A DNA stretch of 64,000 nt from Spinacia oleracea (GCF_020520425.1 NC_079490.1:7440001-7504000), one strand, 5' to 3'; positions 1-10,768 are shown, numbered from the stretch's first letter. The notes: generated from the letters alone by a model not told the origin. Numbers and translations: made by a program.

Positions 1-611
1 TTGTTCGATTTTTTGTTGAATTTCTGGGTTGAATTCTTGATTTATTTGTTTGAATTTCTGGGTTTGAATTTTTGTTCGAATTTCTGGGTTGAATTTTGTG
101 TTGATTTTTGGATTGATTTTTGGATTTTTTGGGTTCGAATTTGTTGATTTTTTGGGTTGATTTCTTGAATTTTGTTGGTTTTTTTGGGTTGATTTTCTGG
201 GTTGAATTTCTGGGTTGAATTCTTGATTTTTTTGTTTGAATTTCTGGGTTTGAATTTTTGTTCGAATTTCTGGGTTGAATTTTGTGTTGATTTTTGGATT
301 GATTTTTGGATTTTTTGGGTTCGAATTTGTTGATTTTTTGGGTTGATTTCTTAAATTTTGTTGGTTTTTTTGGGTTGATTTTCTGGGTTGAATTTCTGGG
401 TTGAATACTTGATTTTTTGTTTGAATTTCTGGGTTTGAATTTTTGTTCGAATTTCTGGGTTGAATTTTGTGTTGATTTTTGGATTGATTTTTGGATTTTT
501 TGGGTTCGAATTTGTTGATTTTTTGGGTTGATTTCTTGAATTTTGTTGGTTTTTTTGGGTTGATTTTCTGGGTTGAATTTCTGGGTTGAATTCTTGATTT
601 TTTTGTTTGAA
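1..611. repeat. 185-bp tandem repeat (about 3.3 copies)
   Basis: The motif GTTCGAATTTCTGGG recurs at 74, 260 and 445, giving a period of 185-186 bp. Each unit is built from shorter variants of TTTCTGGGTTGAATT and GATTTTTGG, so there is a finer ~15-30-bp sub-structure. Copies differ by only a few bases, which indicates recent amplification. The array runs off the left edge and is interrupted at 611/612 by a Helitron. Frames that stay open through it on the minus strand are low-complexity translation, not a gene. Confidence 0.9.
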
Positions 612-2143
612 TCTATCTATATAATATACTAAAAGAGAGGAAATCGATGTGGTGATGACAAATGTCACTACATGATTTGCCTCTCTTAAAATAATAATTA
701 ATATTTTTATTCAAAATTAGTTTGTCTTATTTAAGGAAAATATGCACGGCAAATATAATTGATTTCAATTATATATCTTCAAGTTTCCGTGAACAACAAT
801 TATCCTAAAATATTCATGTATTATGTCTAACAATATTCATATATTTACCCATAAAATATTCATAAGAAAATACGTATAATTGAAAGACCAACTAAGCTAT
901 GTTCCATGTATGATACATTTCAAAACCTACTTCCAACCTGTAAAGTACAAGGAGCTTCACAAATACTAATTGCAAATCAAAGTTCAGTTATACATAAAAT
1001 AATTTTCAAAAAAGATACAGATTTTCAAATCCTAGAGACAGTAACTCGCATGTAAAACCCACTAAATCAAAATTCATTATAAATTAGAATCAACCAATAA
1101 GATCTTGAAACCAATTTTAAAAATTAAGTCCTGAAGTTCTAATATTTCATTAACTATCTCAAGCAAAACCTCAACAATTAACCACATATAATCGGCGATT
1201 ACTTAATTGATTACAATGTTGCATATATTTTTTCATTTATATATTACTAAAGAGAGGAAATCAATGTGTAGCACATAAAATGTCGCTCTCTTATTTACCT
1301 CTGTTATAAATATAAAAAATAAAATACTATGGTGATATGGAGGATTCTTTCCATTACCCCCCTATATATTGTCTCTTTTCAAACAAAATTAGAGCATGTT
1401 TGGTATATTATTTCTGAAGGATGAAAATAAAAATATTTAACTATTTTTATTACCTAATGTTTGGTATGAGAGCTATGATAACACAATCCCTTTTTTAATG
1501 GTATCCACTACCACCATTTCTTACCTCTCAACTTTATGGTAACAAAATTGTTACCTCCTCCATCACTATTTGTTAAAGTGACTCTTTTTCCAAGGTATAT
1601 CAAACAACTTATCCATCAATCTATATTTATATATTTATATACTCTACTAAAATACATGGCACTCAGTCTGACGCTGAGAAGTGTCCCCGTGTATTTTTTT
1701 TTTTTTTAATTCTAATAATTAATGTCTTAAGTGATTGCCAATTCAAAAAAATTGTCCTATCATATCGAATATCCATATCTTTTACTTACACTCACAATCT
1801 GGTTGAAAACCTCTTTGGGATGACAACTATATATGGATATGTATTAACAATCTTTTAATTGTAGTTAAAATCTTGATTATTAATCCCAAAAAGAATATTT
1901 ATAATGATATTGTATGACAGGTACGTACTATATTAACAAATTTTGCATATTTTGAAGACAAAAACTTAAAAAATAGGTGAATTAAAATAGACAAATACGT
2001 ACTTACAGATAGTTGAATCTTAAGCTTGCCGTGTAATAGTAAAATTTGTGAGAATATTAATTTGACAGTCAAATATTATAAATAAGTAATACCTACTTCA
2101 TTATTTTAATATCATAGAATATTTTCACAAATATTTTGAGATA

Positions 2144-2180
2144 TCTATCTATATATTATACTAAAAGAGAGAAAATCAAA
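2144..2180 (+). mobile_element. Second Helitron 5' terminus inside the first
   Basis: A|TCTATCTATATATTATACT at 2144 followed by AAAAGAGAG is nearly identical to the terminus at 612. No separate 3' hairpin plus CTAG was found between 2144 and 3990, so this copy either shares the end at 3990 or has lost its own. Confidence 0.5.
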
Positions 2181-2879
2181 AGGAGGGTAATAAATCCAAG
2201 GAAAAAGTGATTTTCTTGAAAAAAGTGAATTTCTTCCTTGAATTTATCATTTGCCGTAAAATAGTACCAGAATCTTAATTATAGAAAATAAAATGATATT
2301 GTACCCTAATAAGTAATTAGGATATGCAATATAATATTTCTATCGAATATTTCTTGGCATATTAAAGAAACTAATATTGTATCATAATTACAATACTTCG
2401 CATGCAATATATTTTTTCTATCAACAATTTCTTGGCAAATTTGTAGACTTATAATATACTTGGCCAATGGAAATATTCCTTTTATTCAATAGTTCCTTAA
2501 TCTAAACAATGTAAGAGATTTTTAGTTTCATTTTATATTTTAAGCCTCTCTGTCTTTGATCATTTGATGGGTAATATATTTGCCTTTATTTTACATTGCA
2601 ATTTAATGAAAAAAAATTTCCCGCAATTTCGGATAACGAAATCGATGTGGAGCTATGTCGCTCTCTGATTTGCCTCTCTTATACTTGATTCGATCTAAAA
2701 TAAAATAATCCACTATCTCTTAGGATACCTATTTTCTATTAAATTAAAATATATAAGCTTACAATAACTTATCGCATAAAACTCCATAAAAAGACCATTG
2801 AAATGATTAAATTTTGACGGAGAGAGTACATGTTATAATGTTTTGTTTACTACTCCATTATTCTAATAAGACATTGGAA

Positions 2880-3890
2880 TGGTACAAGACTCTGTAATAT
2901 AATTTTAAAATTCAAAACTCTATTACCAAAAAATAAAAAGAGGTTGAGTCCAGGGTTAGCTTTTAGGCGAGTGTGTTGTACGTGGATACACGGGTAGTGA
3001 TAGATCGGGGATTAGTTATATCTTTTACCCTTTAAGAAAGATATTGTGAGGGGTGAGTACATTTTCTATCGTGGGAGACAGGGATAGGGATGAGAATTTT
3101 AGACACGGAATGAGGAAATAACAAAGTTATCCCTCATTAATTTTAATTAGGAGAATATCTATAAGGTATATTTGTCCAAATTATAGTGTAATCATATCAG
3201 ACAACCAAATTGTGAATATAGTTTTAAATTCAGATCTCTCTTAACAAAAAATAATGTCGGGTCAAGCCGTCTAGGACTAGGTTTGACACATGTGATTAGT
3301 GGGGATGAAATAATTTTTTCTATGTATCTGTATTTGTTTTTTTTTCTTTTAATAAATAAGACACTAAATGGGGCAATAACAAATTTATCTATCATTAATT
3401 TTAATTAGGAGAATATCTATAACCTATACGTGTCCAAAGTATAATGTAATCAGATAACCCAATTATACTCATAGAGTTTTAAAATTCAAAACCCTCTTAT
3501 CAAAAAATGATGTCGGGTCCAGTCGTTTAGGGATTGGTTTGAGGCGGGTGTGGATACACGGACGGGTGATGAACCGGGGTTAATTTTTTTTTCCGCCCTC
3601 GAGGCGGGGAATAGGATGGGGATGAGTATCGTACCTAACGTGGTGGGGTATCGGATATGTGTTAAATGATTGGGTCATGATGTAGATGATAGAGGAGTAT
3701 TAAGTAGGTATGCTTATGGAAGTAAAAAGCTGATGATAACAAATTTATGTTTGACATGGGATATGAAAGGAAGAACGTAAATTTATCTATGTACCCTTAT
3801 TTTATTTTGTTTTTAATTAGTTAAATAAATAAGACACGGAATGGGGCAGTAACAAATCTATTCATCATTATTCTTAATAAGAAGATTATT
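2880..3890 (+). repeat. ~258-bp internal tandem repeat in the Helitron
   Basis: The block TTTTAATTAGGAGAATATCT recurs at 3141 and 3399. It is followed each time by related sequence through GTCGGGTC and a GGATACACGG-type stretch. A fourth, more divergent unit lies near 3840-3890 after about 200 bp of extra sequence. The copies are well diverged, so the duplication is older than the 185-bp array. Confidence 0.6.
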
Positions 3891-3990
3891 TATAAGCTCT
3901 ATTTTTATGATAATTGTCTATAGCTATAGTTTTGATATGCAAATTTAATATTCATATCATAAATCGTGCATCGCACGGGTACTATACTAG

Positions 3991-4150
3991 TTTTTGTTCT
4001 AATTTATGGGTTGAATTTTTGTTGATTTCTGGGTTGATTTTTTTGTTGTTTTTTTTTTTTTTTTAATTTCTGGGTTTGAATTTTTATTCGAATTTCCAGA
4101 TTGAATTTTTTCGATTTTTTTTGATTTTTTTTGTTGATCGTTGTTCGAAT
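3991..4150. repeat. Degenerate continuation of the 185-bp array
   Basis: TTTTTGTTCTAATTTATGGG and the following GGGTTGAATTTTTG-type sequence resume the flanking array directly after the Helitron end. It decays after about 4100 into T-rich sequence. Confidence 0.65.
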
Positions 4151-4727
4151 TCCGGTAAACAAATTTGTGGTGAGAAAATCTGATTTATTTTATTAATAAT
4201 AATACAATATCTCCCCTTTACACTAATTATTTATTGTTTTCTCTCTCCTTCTTTTATTCCAATCACTTACACACAATCATTTCTCTTACACCCAATCATT
4301 ACACTTATACCCATACAAACCAAGATTCTATTTTTCTTAAAAACCCAACTTGATTCCATATGGATACAACATTTAGAAATGGAGGGAGTATCTGATTGCA
4401 ACTTGTTGAACATGACCATATTTGATTAAAGATAGTAAAAATTTAGAAATTAAACTTATAGGAACGAACTGGAATTTATTGACGTGATAGACTCCGATAC
4501 CAATTTATTTGTACATATTTTGAAATTGTTGAACCAGAAACTTGTTTTATTAAGATGAAGAGAATGCATCATTTTTACTTGTCACCACTCTGTTGCCGGT
4601 TTAATGTTTTTTTTGAAGGGGTTGTGGTTAATGAAATTAATATTATTTTGATGTACAATTTAACTAATTATTTTGCCTTTATTATCCCTAAAACTTATTT
4701 TGCCTTTATTAAACTAAAACTAATTTA
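4151..4727. other. AT-rich intergenic DNA with one Stowaway-like end
   Basis: No gene is visible. GGAGGGAGTA at 4381-4390 is the typical right end of a Stowaway/Mariner MITE, but no matching left end was found, so it is probably truncated. Confidence 0.4.
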
Positions 4728-5077
4728 TCTATCTATATATTATACTAAAGCACAGTTGAGTTTTCCTCTAAAACCTCACATTTTTTTAATTTAATGTTTA
4801 TTTTATAAGTAGAACTGTACAACAAAAATACTTATTGTGGGCTAAATTTCAAAGTGTCCATATCTTTTTATTGTTTTACCCAATAATCGAACAAGTTAAA
4901 CTCACTTTTCCAAAAAAATTCACTCGTGTATGCATTTTAACTTTTCAACAATGATCCACATATTTGGTCTAATAGAAAACCTTTATTAAAATATTTCTAC
5001 ACACTCCACACCAACTAATTACTTCTTAATATTTTTACAAAGATTTTTGTTTTAACGGTGCATGGTACGGATGCTAA
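4728..5077 (+). mobile_element. Decayed short Helitron
   Basis: A|TCTATCTATATATTATACTA at 4728 is a clean Helitron 5' end. At 5055-5077, ACGGTGCATGGTACGGATGC then TAA resembles the CGTGCATCGCACGGGTACTATACTAG terminus of the element ending at 3990, but the hairpin is broken and the host T is missing. The 5' end is well supported and the 3' end is tentative. Confidence 0.42.
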
Positions 5078-5265
5078 CCAAATTCATTAAGAGAATAATA
5101 ATACGACATAAAACCATGATCGTTGTAGATGAGATCTGAAATATTCTATTTTGACTGAACTTTAATATTTGGGAACTTTATACTTTGCGACTTTTTTTGT
5201 CTGAAATAAAGCGAACGAAACATGGTCGTTTATCCAAATCGACGGTTCAACATGGTCGCTAAAAC

Positions 5266-6352
5266 TAGGGCTGTCAAAAAAGTGACCCGATTCGAAAAAC
5301 CGACCGAAATCGAGCGACATCTGTACCGAATATATCCGAGAAGTAGAGGCTCTTGAAACCGATCCGAACCGATCCGACATTTATCCGAAGTCCGATTTGA
5401 CTCGTGAATCAAAGGCGCGAACCCAATCCGCTAACAACCCGAGGAGACTCGTAACCCAATTAGTATCCGACCAGTTTCAACCGAACCGAACCCGCATCCA
5501 ACCCAATAGCAATCCGAAAACCGATTTTTTCCGATAACAACTGCAATCGACCCGACCCCATAAAACCCGATATCCGGTTTAACCCGCATTGTTGTAGACC
5601 CGATCTGAAGAACCCGAAACCGACTTTAAACCGAATTTTGGATGTATATATGTGTCAATGTGTCTTGATAAGTATAAAGATTAATTTTGGACGAAGGGAG
5701 TAGAATACTAGAATTCTAAAAAAATCATTATTTGGCATGAAATATTATAATAATAAAGTGATCCGAATTTGATGGTGAACTCGAGAGTTACTCGATCCAT
5801 AAAACAAAAGAATATAAGCCAACCCGATTTTTAGCTCGAACCGTAAACCGCAAACTCAATCCGTGATTGACCCGGTGAGGTACGACCGATCCGAACTTGA
5901 CCCAAACCCGAGACTCATCCGATATTCTGGTCTAGAAATGACCCGTTCCCGCAGTAAACCGGTTAAAGTAGTAACCGAATCCGACATTCACCCGAACCCG
6001 AGACTTATCCGATCCGGACATGACCCGTACCCGCAGTAAACCGGTCATAATAGCAACTGTATCCGACATACACACCTGAACCAAATAGACCCGAACCACA
6101 TTAAACTTAAAACCCGAACCGGTTCAAACCGAACCCGAGATTTAACTGAAACGAAATTATCCGAACCGAATCCGACTCGAATCCAAAACAATATATTACG
6201 GTATTACCTGACTTCATCCGAACCTAAAGTTATCCGAACAGATCCAAATTGACCAGGATAAAAACATTGCCCGGTATTATCCGATTTCGACAAGACCCGA
6301 ACAATTTATAACCGATCCAAAACTGATCCGATGAACGAATTCGACACCCCTA
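5266..6352. mobile_element. hAT-type element filled with CCGAACCCG repeats
   Basis: The termini are inverted: TAGGGCTGTC at 5266-5275 and GACACCCCTA at 6343-6352, one mismatch in ten. They are flanked by a perfect 8-bp direct duplication, GCTAAAAC at 5258-5265 and 6353-6360. TAGGG-type TIRs with an 8-bp duplication are diagnostic of hAT elements. The 1087-bp interior has no transposase. It is almost wholly a degenerate, GC-richer run of CCGAACCCGA, GATCCGA and AAACCGGT variants, unlike the AT-rich surroundings. Confidence 0.82.
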
Positions 6353-6446
6353 GCTAAAACCCCCATTCTCTGGGCTCATATCCTCAGGCCCAGGAACATA
6401 ATTCAGGCTCATGCATAACAAAATATCCCTAATTGCTATACCCAGT

Positions 6447-6545
6447 TACAGCCAAGATGGCTGTACCCCCTGCCCAAAACGACGCGCAGCGTCGTTTGGG
6501 TAAAATACCCAGGTACAACCAACTTGGCTGTACCCCCTGCCATTG
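6447..6545. repeat. Left terminal repeat of the MULE-like element
   Basis: Two near-palindromes of the type GTACAGCC...GGCTGTAC (6447-6465 and about 6513-6532) flank an AAACGACG/CGTCGTTT palindrome (about 6477-6497). The same order appears inverted at 10540-10635, so each end can fold into several hairpins. Confidence 0.65.
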
Positions 6546-6622
6546 TTAGGCGCGTGGAACCCACGCGCGGGTAAGCAAATATTGTGGCACGTGATGGGAA
6601 TAAATTTCGCGCAAGAATCGCC

Positions 6623-6630
6623 TATAAATA
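6623..6630 (+). promoter_or_regulatory. TATA box of the mini-exon gene
   Basis: TATAAATA at 6623-6630 lies about 250 bp before the proposed ATG at 6882. It is followed by a CT-rich stretch typical of plant leaders. A CACGTG G-box core lies just upstream (about 6590). Confidence 0.5.
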
Positions 6631-6881
6631 CAAAAAAAAAGAGGAAAATCATTTCGAAAACCTTTCAAATTCTCAGCACGCAAAAAATTTTCTCTCTCCT
6701 CTGCCCACTCTTCTACTTCGTTGTTTTCTCTCTCTTAAAACCGCCATTAAACTTCCTGCAACCACCTCAATCAACTTTCTCTCTCTTCAAACCGCTACTA
6801 ATCTTCATTATTAAAGCTGAATTTCCACAAAATATCAAGAGAAGAAATCTGTGACTTCTTTTTACTGAAAAAAAGAGAAAA

Positions 6882-9608
6882 ATGGATGTTCGTGACGAAA
6901 TTGACATGAACAAGCTTCAAAATCCACCGAAAAGCAAAAAGTAAGTAATTACAATTGATTCTGATGTTTCGATTTTATTTTCGAACTAAAATGAAATCTA
7001 ATTTTGCTTATTTTCGTTCTATTTCAGAAAAACGAAGATGCCGAAAGAAAAAAAGAAAACGTATGTAATTTAATTTCAGATTTCGAACATGCAACTGTTT
7101 TATTACTTAAATATTTGTTTAATTCAGTTATTTTCAGTATTTTTCTTTATAATGTTCAAATAATTTCATTATAATGGTCAATTTTTTGGTTTATGATGTT
7201 AGCAAACCCTAACTTCTGATTTTTTGGCTATAGGACTGGAAGATCTAGTGAAGAGCAAAAAATCGGGAATGCAAAGCAACCAGACATGAAGGAGTAAGTT
7301 ATTTTAAGTTTTCGTAGATAAATTCATTTTAATTTACATATGTTCAATCAATTTTATGTTAATGTTCAATCGTTTTTAATTTAATGTTCATTTTCGTTGC
7401 GTGATGATTTAACCAAACCCTAACTATTGGTTTTTTGATCACAGAACTGGAAAATACGAAATTGAGAAGGAAATTGAAGCTGAAAAGCAAATAGACACAT
7501 TCCAGTAAGTAATTTTTATGTTTTTGAATATCTATTTCTATTTAATTTGCGAATGTGCCGTTTTTGACATTTGATACAATACAAATACAAATTAATGATA
7601 CATTGTTCATATTCATAGAGATTTAACAATAATCTTATTGATGATTAAAATTTGGATTGGGAATGTCAATTAATTTAAATATTATTATAATAATGTAAAT
7701 GTGATGAACTTTTGTTGAGTTTTTCTAATCTTATGTTAGATGTTCAATTTATGTGTAAAATGTTCATATTGTTTAAGCTAGATATTCATTTTGGTCCACT
7801 GAGTTTTGTTCATTCCTCTGTAAAATAAATTAAGTCTTGAGAACTCATGATAACTATCTTATGCAAAATGTTCAATTGATTATAGCAGAATATTCAATAT
7901 CTTTTTGGAAAATGATCATATATTCCAAACTGGATATCCTTTTTGGTCTACTGAGATTTTCTTTAGGAATACTGAATTATTTCGAATGTTATATATATAA
8001 TTGAAATGATTTGAACATTTGTTCATTCATATGTCCAAAAACTAAATCCAGAAATCATGGTAACTGTCTGTCTCCAAAATGTTCAATATATTTTGATAAA
8101 ATATTCATTTTCTTTTTATAAAATATTCAATATATTTTGATAGTTCATTTTCTTTTTATAAAATGTTCAATTTTTTTTTCTGGAATATATTTTGTTACAG
8201 AGTTTTGTTTTGGAATATACTATGAATTATTTCTAGTATTATATTCATAATGGAAATGTTCTTTGTACTAATATTCAATTTTTCTACAGTAAAATTTTAA
8301 ATCTACACTCATCTGCGAAAAATGTTCAATTTATTTTGCTAAAATATTCAATTCTTTTTAATAAAATGTTCGTTTACTCTGATATACTAAGTTTGGTTTA
8401 GAAATCTTCAATTATTTCAACTACTATATTCATAATTTCAATGTTTGAACTTTTGTTCATTTCTTCAGTCCTTTTTATTATTAAAACTCATGATAACTGT
8501 TTTTATGTTAAATGTTCATTTTGTTTTCATAAAATATTCATTTCTTCAAACTGAATTTTGCTCTGGACACTCATTAGTTATACATTTATAAAATCTAGAG
8601 AACAACCACAAAGGTTAATACTCAAATTTAAGCGAAGACCAACTAAATCCCAGCCAGAGGTTCAGAAAGTATTAAGGTATAAGATAATATCATTTTTTTA
8701 TTAAATTTGAATGATTTTTAATATTATATAATATAATGTGTGCATTAACATCATATTAATAAAAAATACAGTGAAGGAGATGGGAAGGCATGTACAACTT
8801 CTGAGACAGAAGTTCAAAAACCATTGAGGTATAATATAATGTCCATTTTTTTACTACATTATGCATGTAATATAAATGTTCTTTTTCTTAAAGTTATTTG
8901 TTCAATTGTGTATGGCTTAATATTCATTCATAAATTGAAAGTTTATCTCATCTGCGTTTATGAATTATGTTCAAAAAATTTCCTCCTTGTGTTCAAAGTT
9001 TTTATGAATTATGATCAAAAAATTTACTTATTATGTTTAAAGCTTCTCCTATATGTTCAAAGCTTTTCTCCATTGTTCGTTCAAATTTTTTAACCTTTAT
9101 GTTCAAAGTTTTTAGTCATATGTTCAAAGCCTTTCTTTCTGTTTATATCTCAGTCAAACTATTTGGTTATATGTTCAAAGCTTTTCTCCATTTTGTTCAA
9201 AGTTTTTAGTCAAATGTTCAAATTTACCTATTATGTTTAAAACTTTTCTCCATTTTGTTCAAAGTTTATTACCTTTATGTTCAAAGTTTTTACCCTAATG
9301 TTCAAGTTTTTAGTCATGGGTTCAAATTTCACAGTATAATATAATGTCCATTTTTAGCTTTTTAAATAATTTTTTATTAATTTTATATAAAATGACTTGT
9401 ACGTTTACACCTTACTATTCAAATTACAGTGAAGGAGATAAGAAATCTTCATCAAAATCACAGCCTGAAGTTCAAAAAACATCAAGGTAAAAATTAATAT
9501 GAATTTTCAATTTAGTTGAATCGTTCATAATTTTTATATAAAATAGCATGTATATTAAAAATATATTATTCAAATAACAGTGAAATAGAATGTCCATTGC
9601 TTAATTAG
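6882..9608 (+). CDS. Mini-exon gene inside the MULE, K/E-rich protein of 143 aa
   Basis: I do not recognise the family. Eight small exons can be joined by GT-AG rules: 6882-6940, 7028-7060, 7234-7293, 7445-7504, 8599-8676, 8772-8828, 9430-9486 and 9581-9608 (TAG stop). They total 432 nt, exactly 144 codons, with no internal stop. Every junction falls after the second codon base, so all internal exons are interchangeable. The protein is very hydrophilic: it starts MDVRDEIDMNKLQNPPKSKK, then lysine- and glutamate-rich segments. Three consecutive exons end in related motifs (SQPEVQKVL, TSETEVQKPL, SQPEVQKTS), and the two 57-nt exons both begin SEGD, so exons were duplicated. A TATA box and CT-rich leader precede the ATG. 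It may be an N-terminal remnant of a MULE-encoded protein or a captured gene. Splicing is inferred from sequence only. Confidence 0.5.
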
Positions 9609-10060
9609 GTGTTGTTCAATGTACTTAAATAAAATGGTAATTACGAACATAGGTAATATTCAAAATCATTAAATAAAATGTTCATTATAAATTATAAATA
9701 ATGATAAAATACTTGAATTAAATGTTCATTGTAACATAGGTAATGATCAATAACTCTTAATAGAAAGTTCAATATAATACAATACAATGTTCATTATCTA
9801 AATAAAAAATATTCAATATATTTCAATGCAATGTTCATTACTAATATACGTAACATTCAAAGTCATTCAATAAAATGTTCATTATTGTTGTAGACAATGT
9901 TCAATTTCCTTGAACTGAATATTCATATATTTGTTAAGAATGTTATAAGTAAACAATGAACAATATTTTCTTTTGGGACAGAACAATTCAAAAATTCATA
10001 ACATAATATGTATTTTATCAAAATATATAATGTTCATAAGATCTGAGCTAAAAATTCATT
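7130..10060 (+). repeat. Dispersed TGTTCAA/TGTTCATT motif array in the introns
   Basis: TGTTCAAT, TGTTCATT or TGTTCAAAG occurs more than 30 times, commonly every 20-60 bp (for example 7338, 7360, 7382, 8163, 8321, 9053, 9101, 9257, 9279, 9679). It is joined by many ATATTCA variants. The copies are nearly all on one strand and lie in the introns and 3' region of the mini-exon gene. The array has no fixed period, so it is either an old eroded minisatellite or a selected motif cluster. Confidence 0.7.
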
Positions 10061-10321
10061 AACATTATATACATTGATAATAAATAAAATTATGAATAAA
10101 AATCGAACAAAAAATAACGTACAATTGCAAAAAAATAAGAAAATCTGCAGAAAACAAAAACAAAGAAACAAATCAAAATCGAAATATCCAGCGAAAACAC
10201 GAAAAATAACAAAATTCTAAACACATTTTATCCAAAATCAAAATATAAAATCGAAAACAATCAAAACCAAAAACATTGAAATCAAAACAAATAAATGAAA
10301 ATAATAAAAATATAAACTTAC

Positions 10322-10400
10322 GTTCTGACTTCAATGTACTTAAAATTCCAGAATTAGATTCGAAAAGAGCTTCAGAATTTTCCATAACTGCGAGCTCCAT
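10322..10400 (-). CDS. First exon of an opposing gene in the MULE (partial)
   Basis: On the minus strand an ATG at 10400 opens MELAVMENSEALFESNSGIL and then STLKSE, followed by a consensus donor GTAAGTTT at 10321. A pyrimidine-rich leader precedes the ATG. No convincing second exon was found: the following sequence is T-rich intron-like DNA, then the TGTTCA array. The position, reading inward from the right end, matches the two-gene layout of some MULEs, so this is probably the stump of a transposase or accessory gene whose body was deleted. The product is unidentified. Confidence 0.35.
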
Positions 10401-10539
10401 GGAAACAGAGGAGAGAGAAAATAGGAGAGAAAAAATCGAAATAAACCCTAAGAACAAGATATATCGCAACTTGAAGAAGAAGAAACAAAAAAAAAAAGAG
10501 TTAGAAAACTTAGGAAACTCAGGAAGGGGATAAAGATAT

Positions 10540-10640
10540 GCTGAACGACGTCGTTTTCGGGGATACAGCCAGCGCTGGCTGTACCCGCATCACACGACGT
10601 CGTTTGATTAGGGGTACAGCCAGCTTGGCTGTACCCGAGG
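10540..10640. repeat. Right terminal repeat of the MULE-like element
   Basis: It contains ACGACGTCGT near 10541, ATACAGCCAGCGCTGGCTGT (10564-10583), a second ACGACGTCGT and GTACAGCCAGCTTGGCTGTA (10613-10632). It mirrors the left end and sits about 130 bp before the PPR start codon. Confidence 0.65.
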
Positions 10641-10768
10641 GCAGCCAAAAAATTGCGCATAACAAATTAACAATGGCGAACAAAGCTTGTAATCTTCAAT
10701 TAAGAACCATGTAACCACAAGTCCAAAATCTATAAATTAGCTTTATTTCAAAAACATAAAATCCTATT

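Larger units (their letters stand above)
612..3990 (+). mobile_element. Non-autonomous Helitron inserted in the 185-bp array
   Basis: The left end is A|TCTATCTATATAATATAC, a 5'-TC terminus after a host A. The right end is CTAG at 3987-3990 followed by a host T. A perfect hairpin (CGTGC-ATC-GCACG, about 3965-3977) precedes it by about 10 nt. TC start, CTRR end, 3' hairpin, A/T target and no target duplication are the Helitron hallmarks. Removing 612-3990 joins two halves of the flanking tandem repeat in register. No RepHel reading frame is visible, so the element is non-autonomous. It contains at least one more Helitron-like 5' end (2144) and related sequences near 1235 and 2630, so it may be composite. 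Confidence 0.75.
6423..10656. mobile_element. Mutator-like element (MULE) with palindromic ends
   Basis: Both ends carry about 100 bp of related inverted sequence. On the left are TACAGCCAAGATGGCTGTA (6447-6465), an AAACGACG...CGTCGTTT palindrome and a second GTACAACCAACTTGGCTGTA. On the right are ATACAGCCAGCGCTGGCTGT (10564-10583), an ACGACGTCGT palindrome and GTACAGCCAGCTTGGCTGTA. GCATAACAAA flanks the whole at 6413-6422 and 10657-10666, a candidate 9-10-bp target duplication as expected for MULEs. No transposase domain is visible. Inside are a plus-strand mini-exon gene from the left and the first exon of an opposing gene from the right, which suggests an internally deleted two-gene element. 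The exact termini are uncertain by several bases. Confidence 0.62.

Noticed and set aside
351..668. Minus-strand open frame rich in Q/N/K/P
   Set aside because: It is low-complexity translation of the 185-bp tandem repeat and crosses the Helitron boundary.
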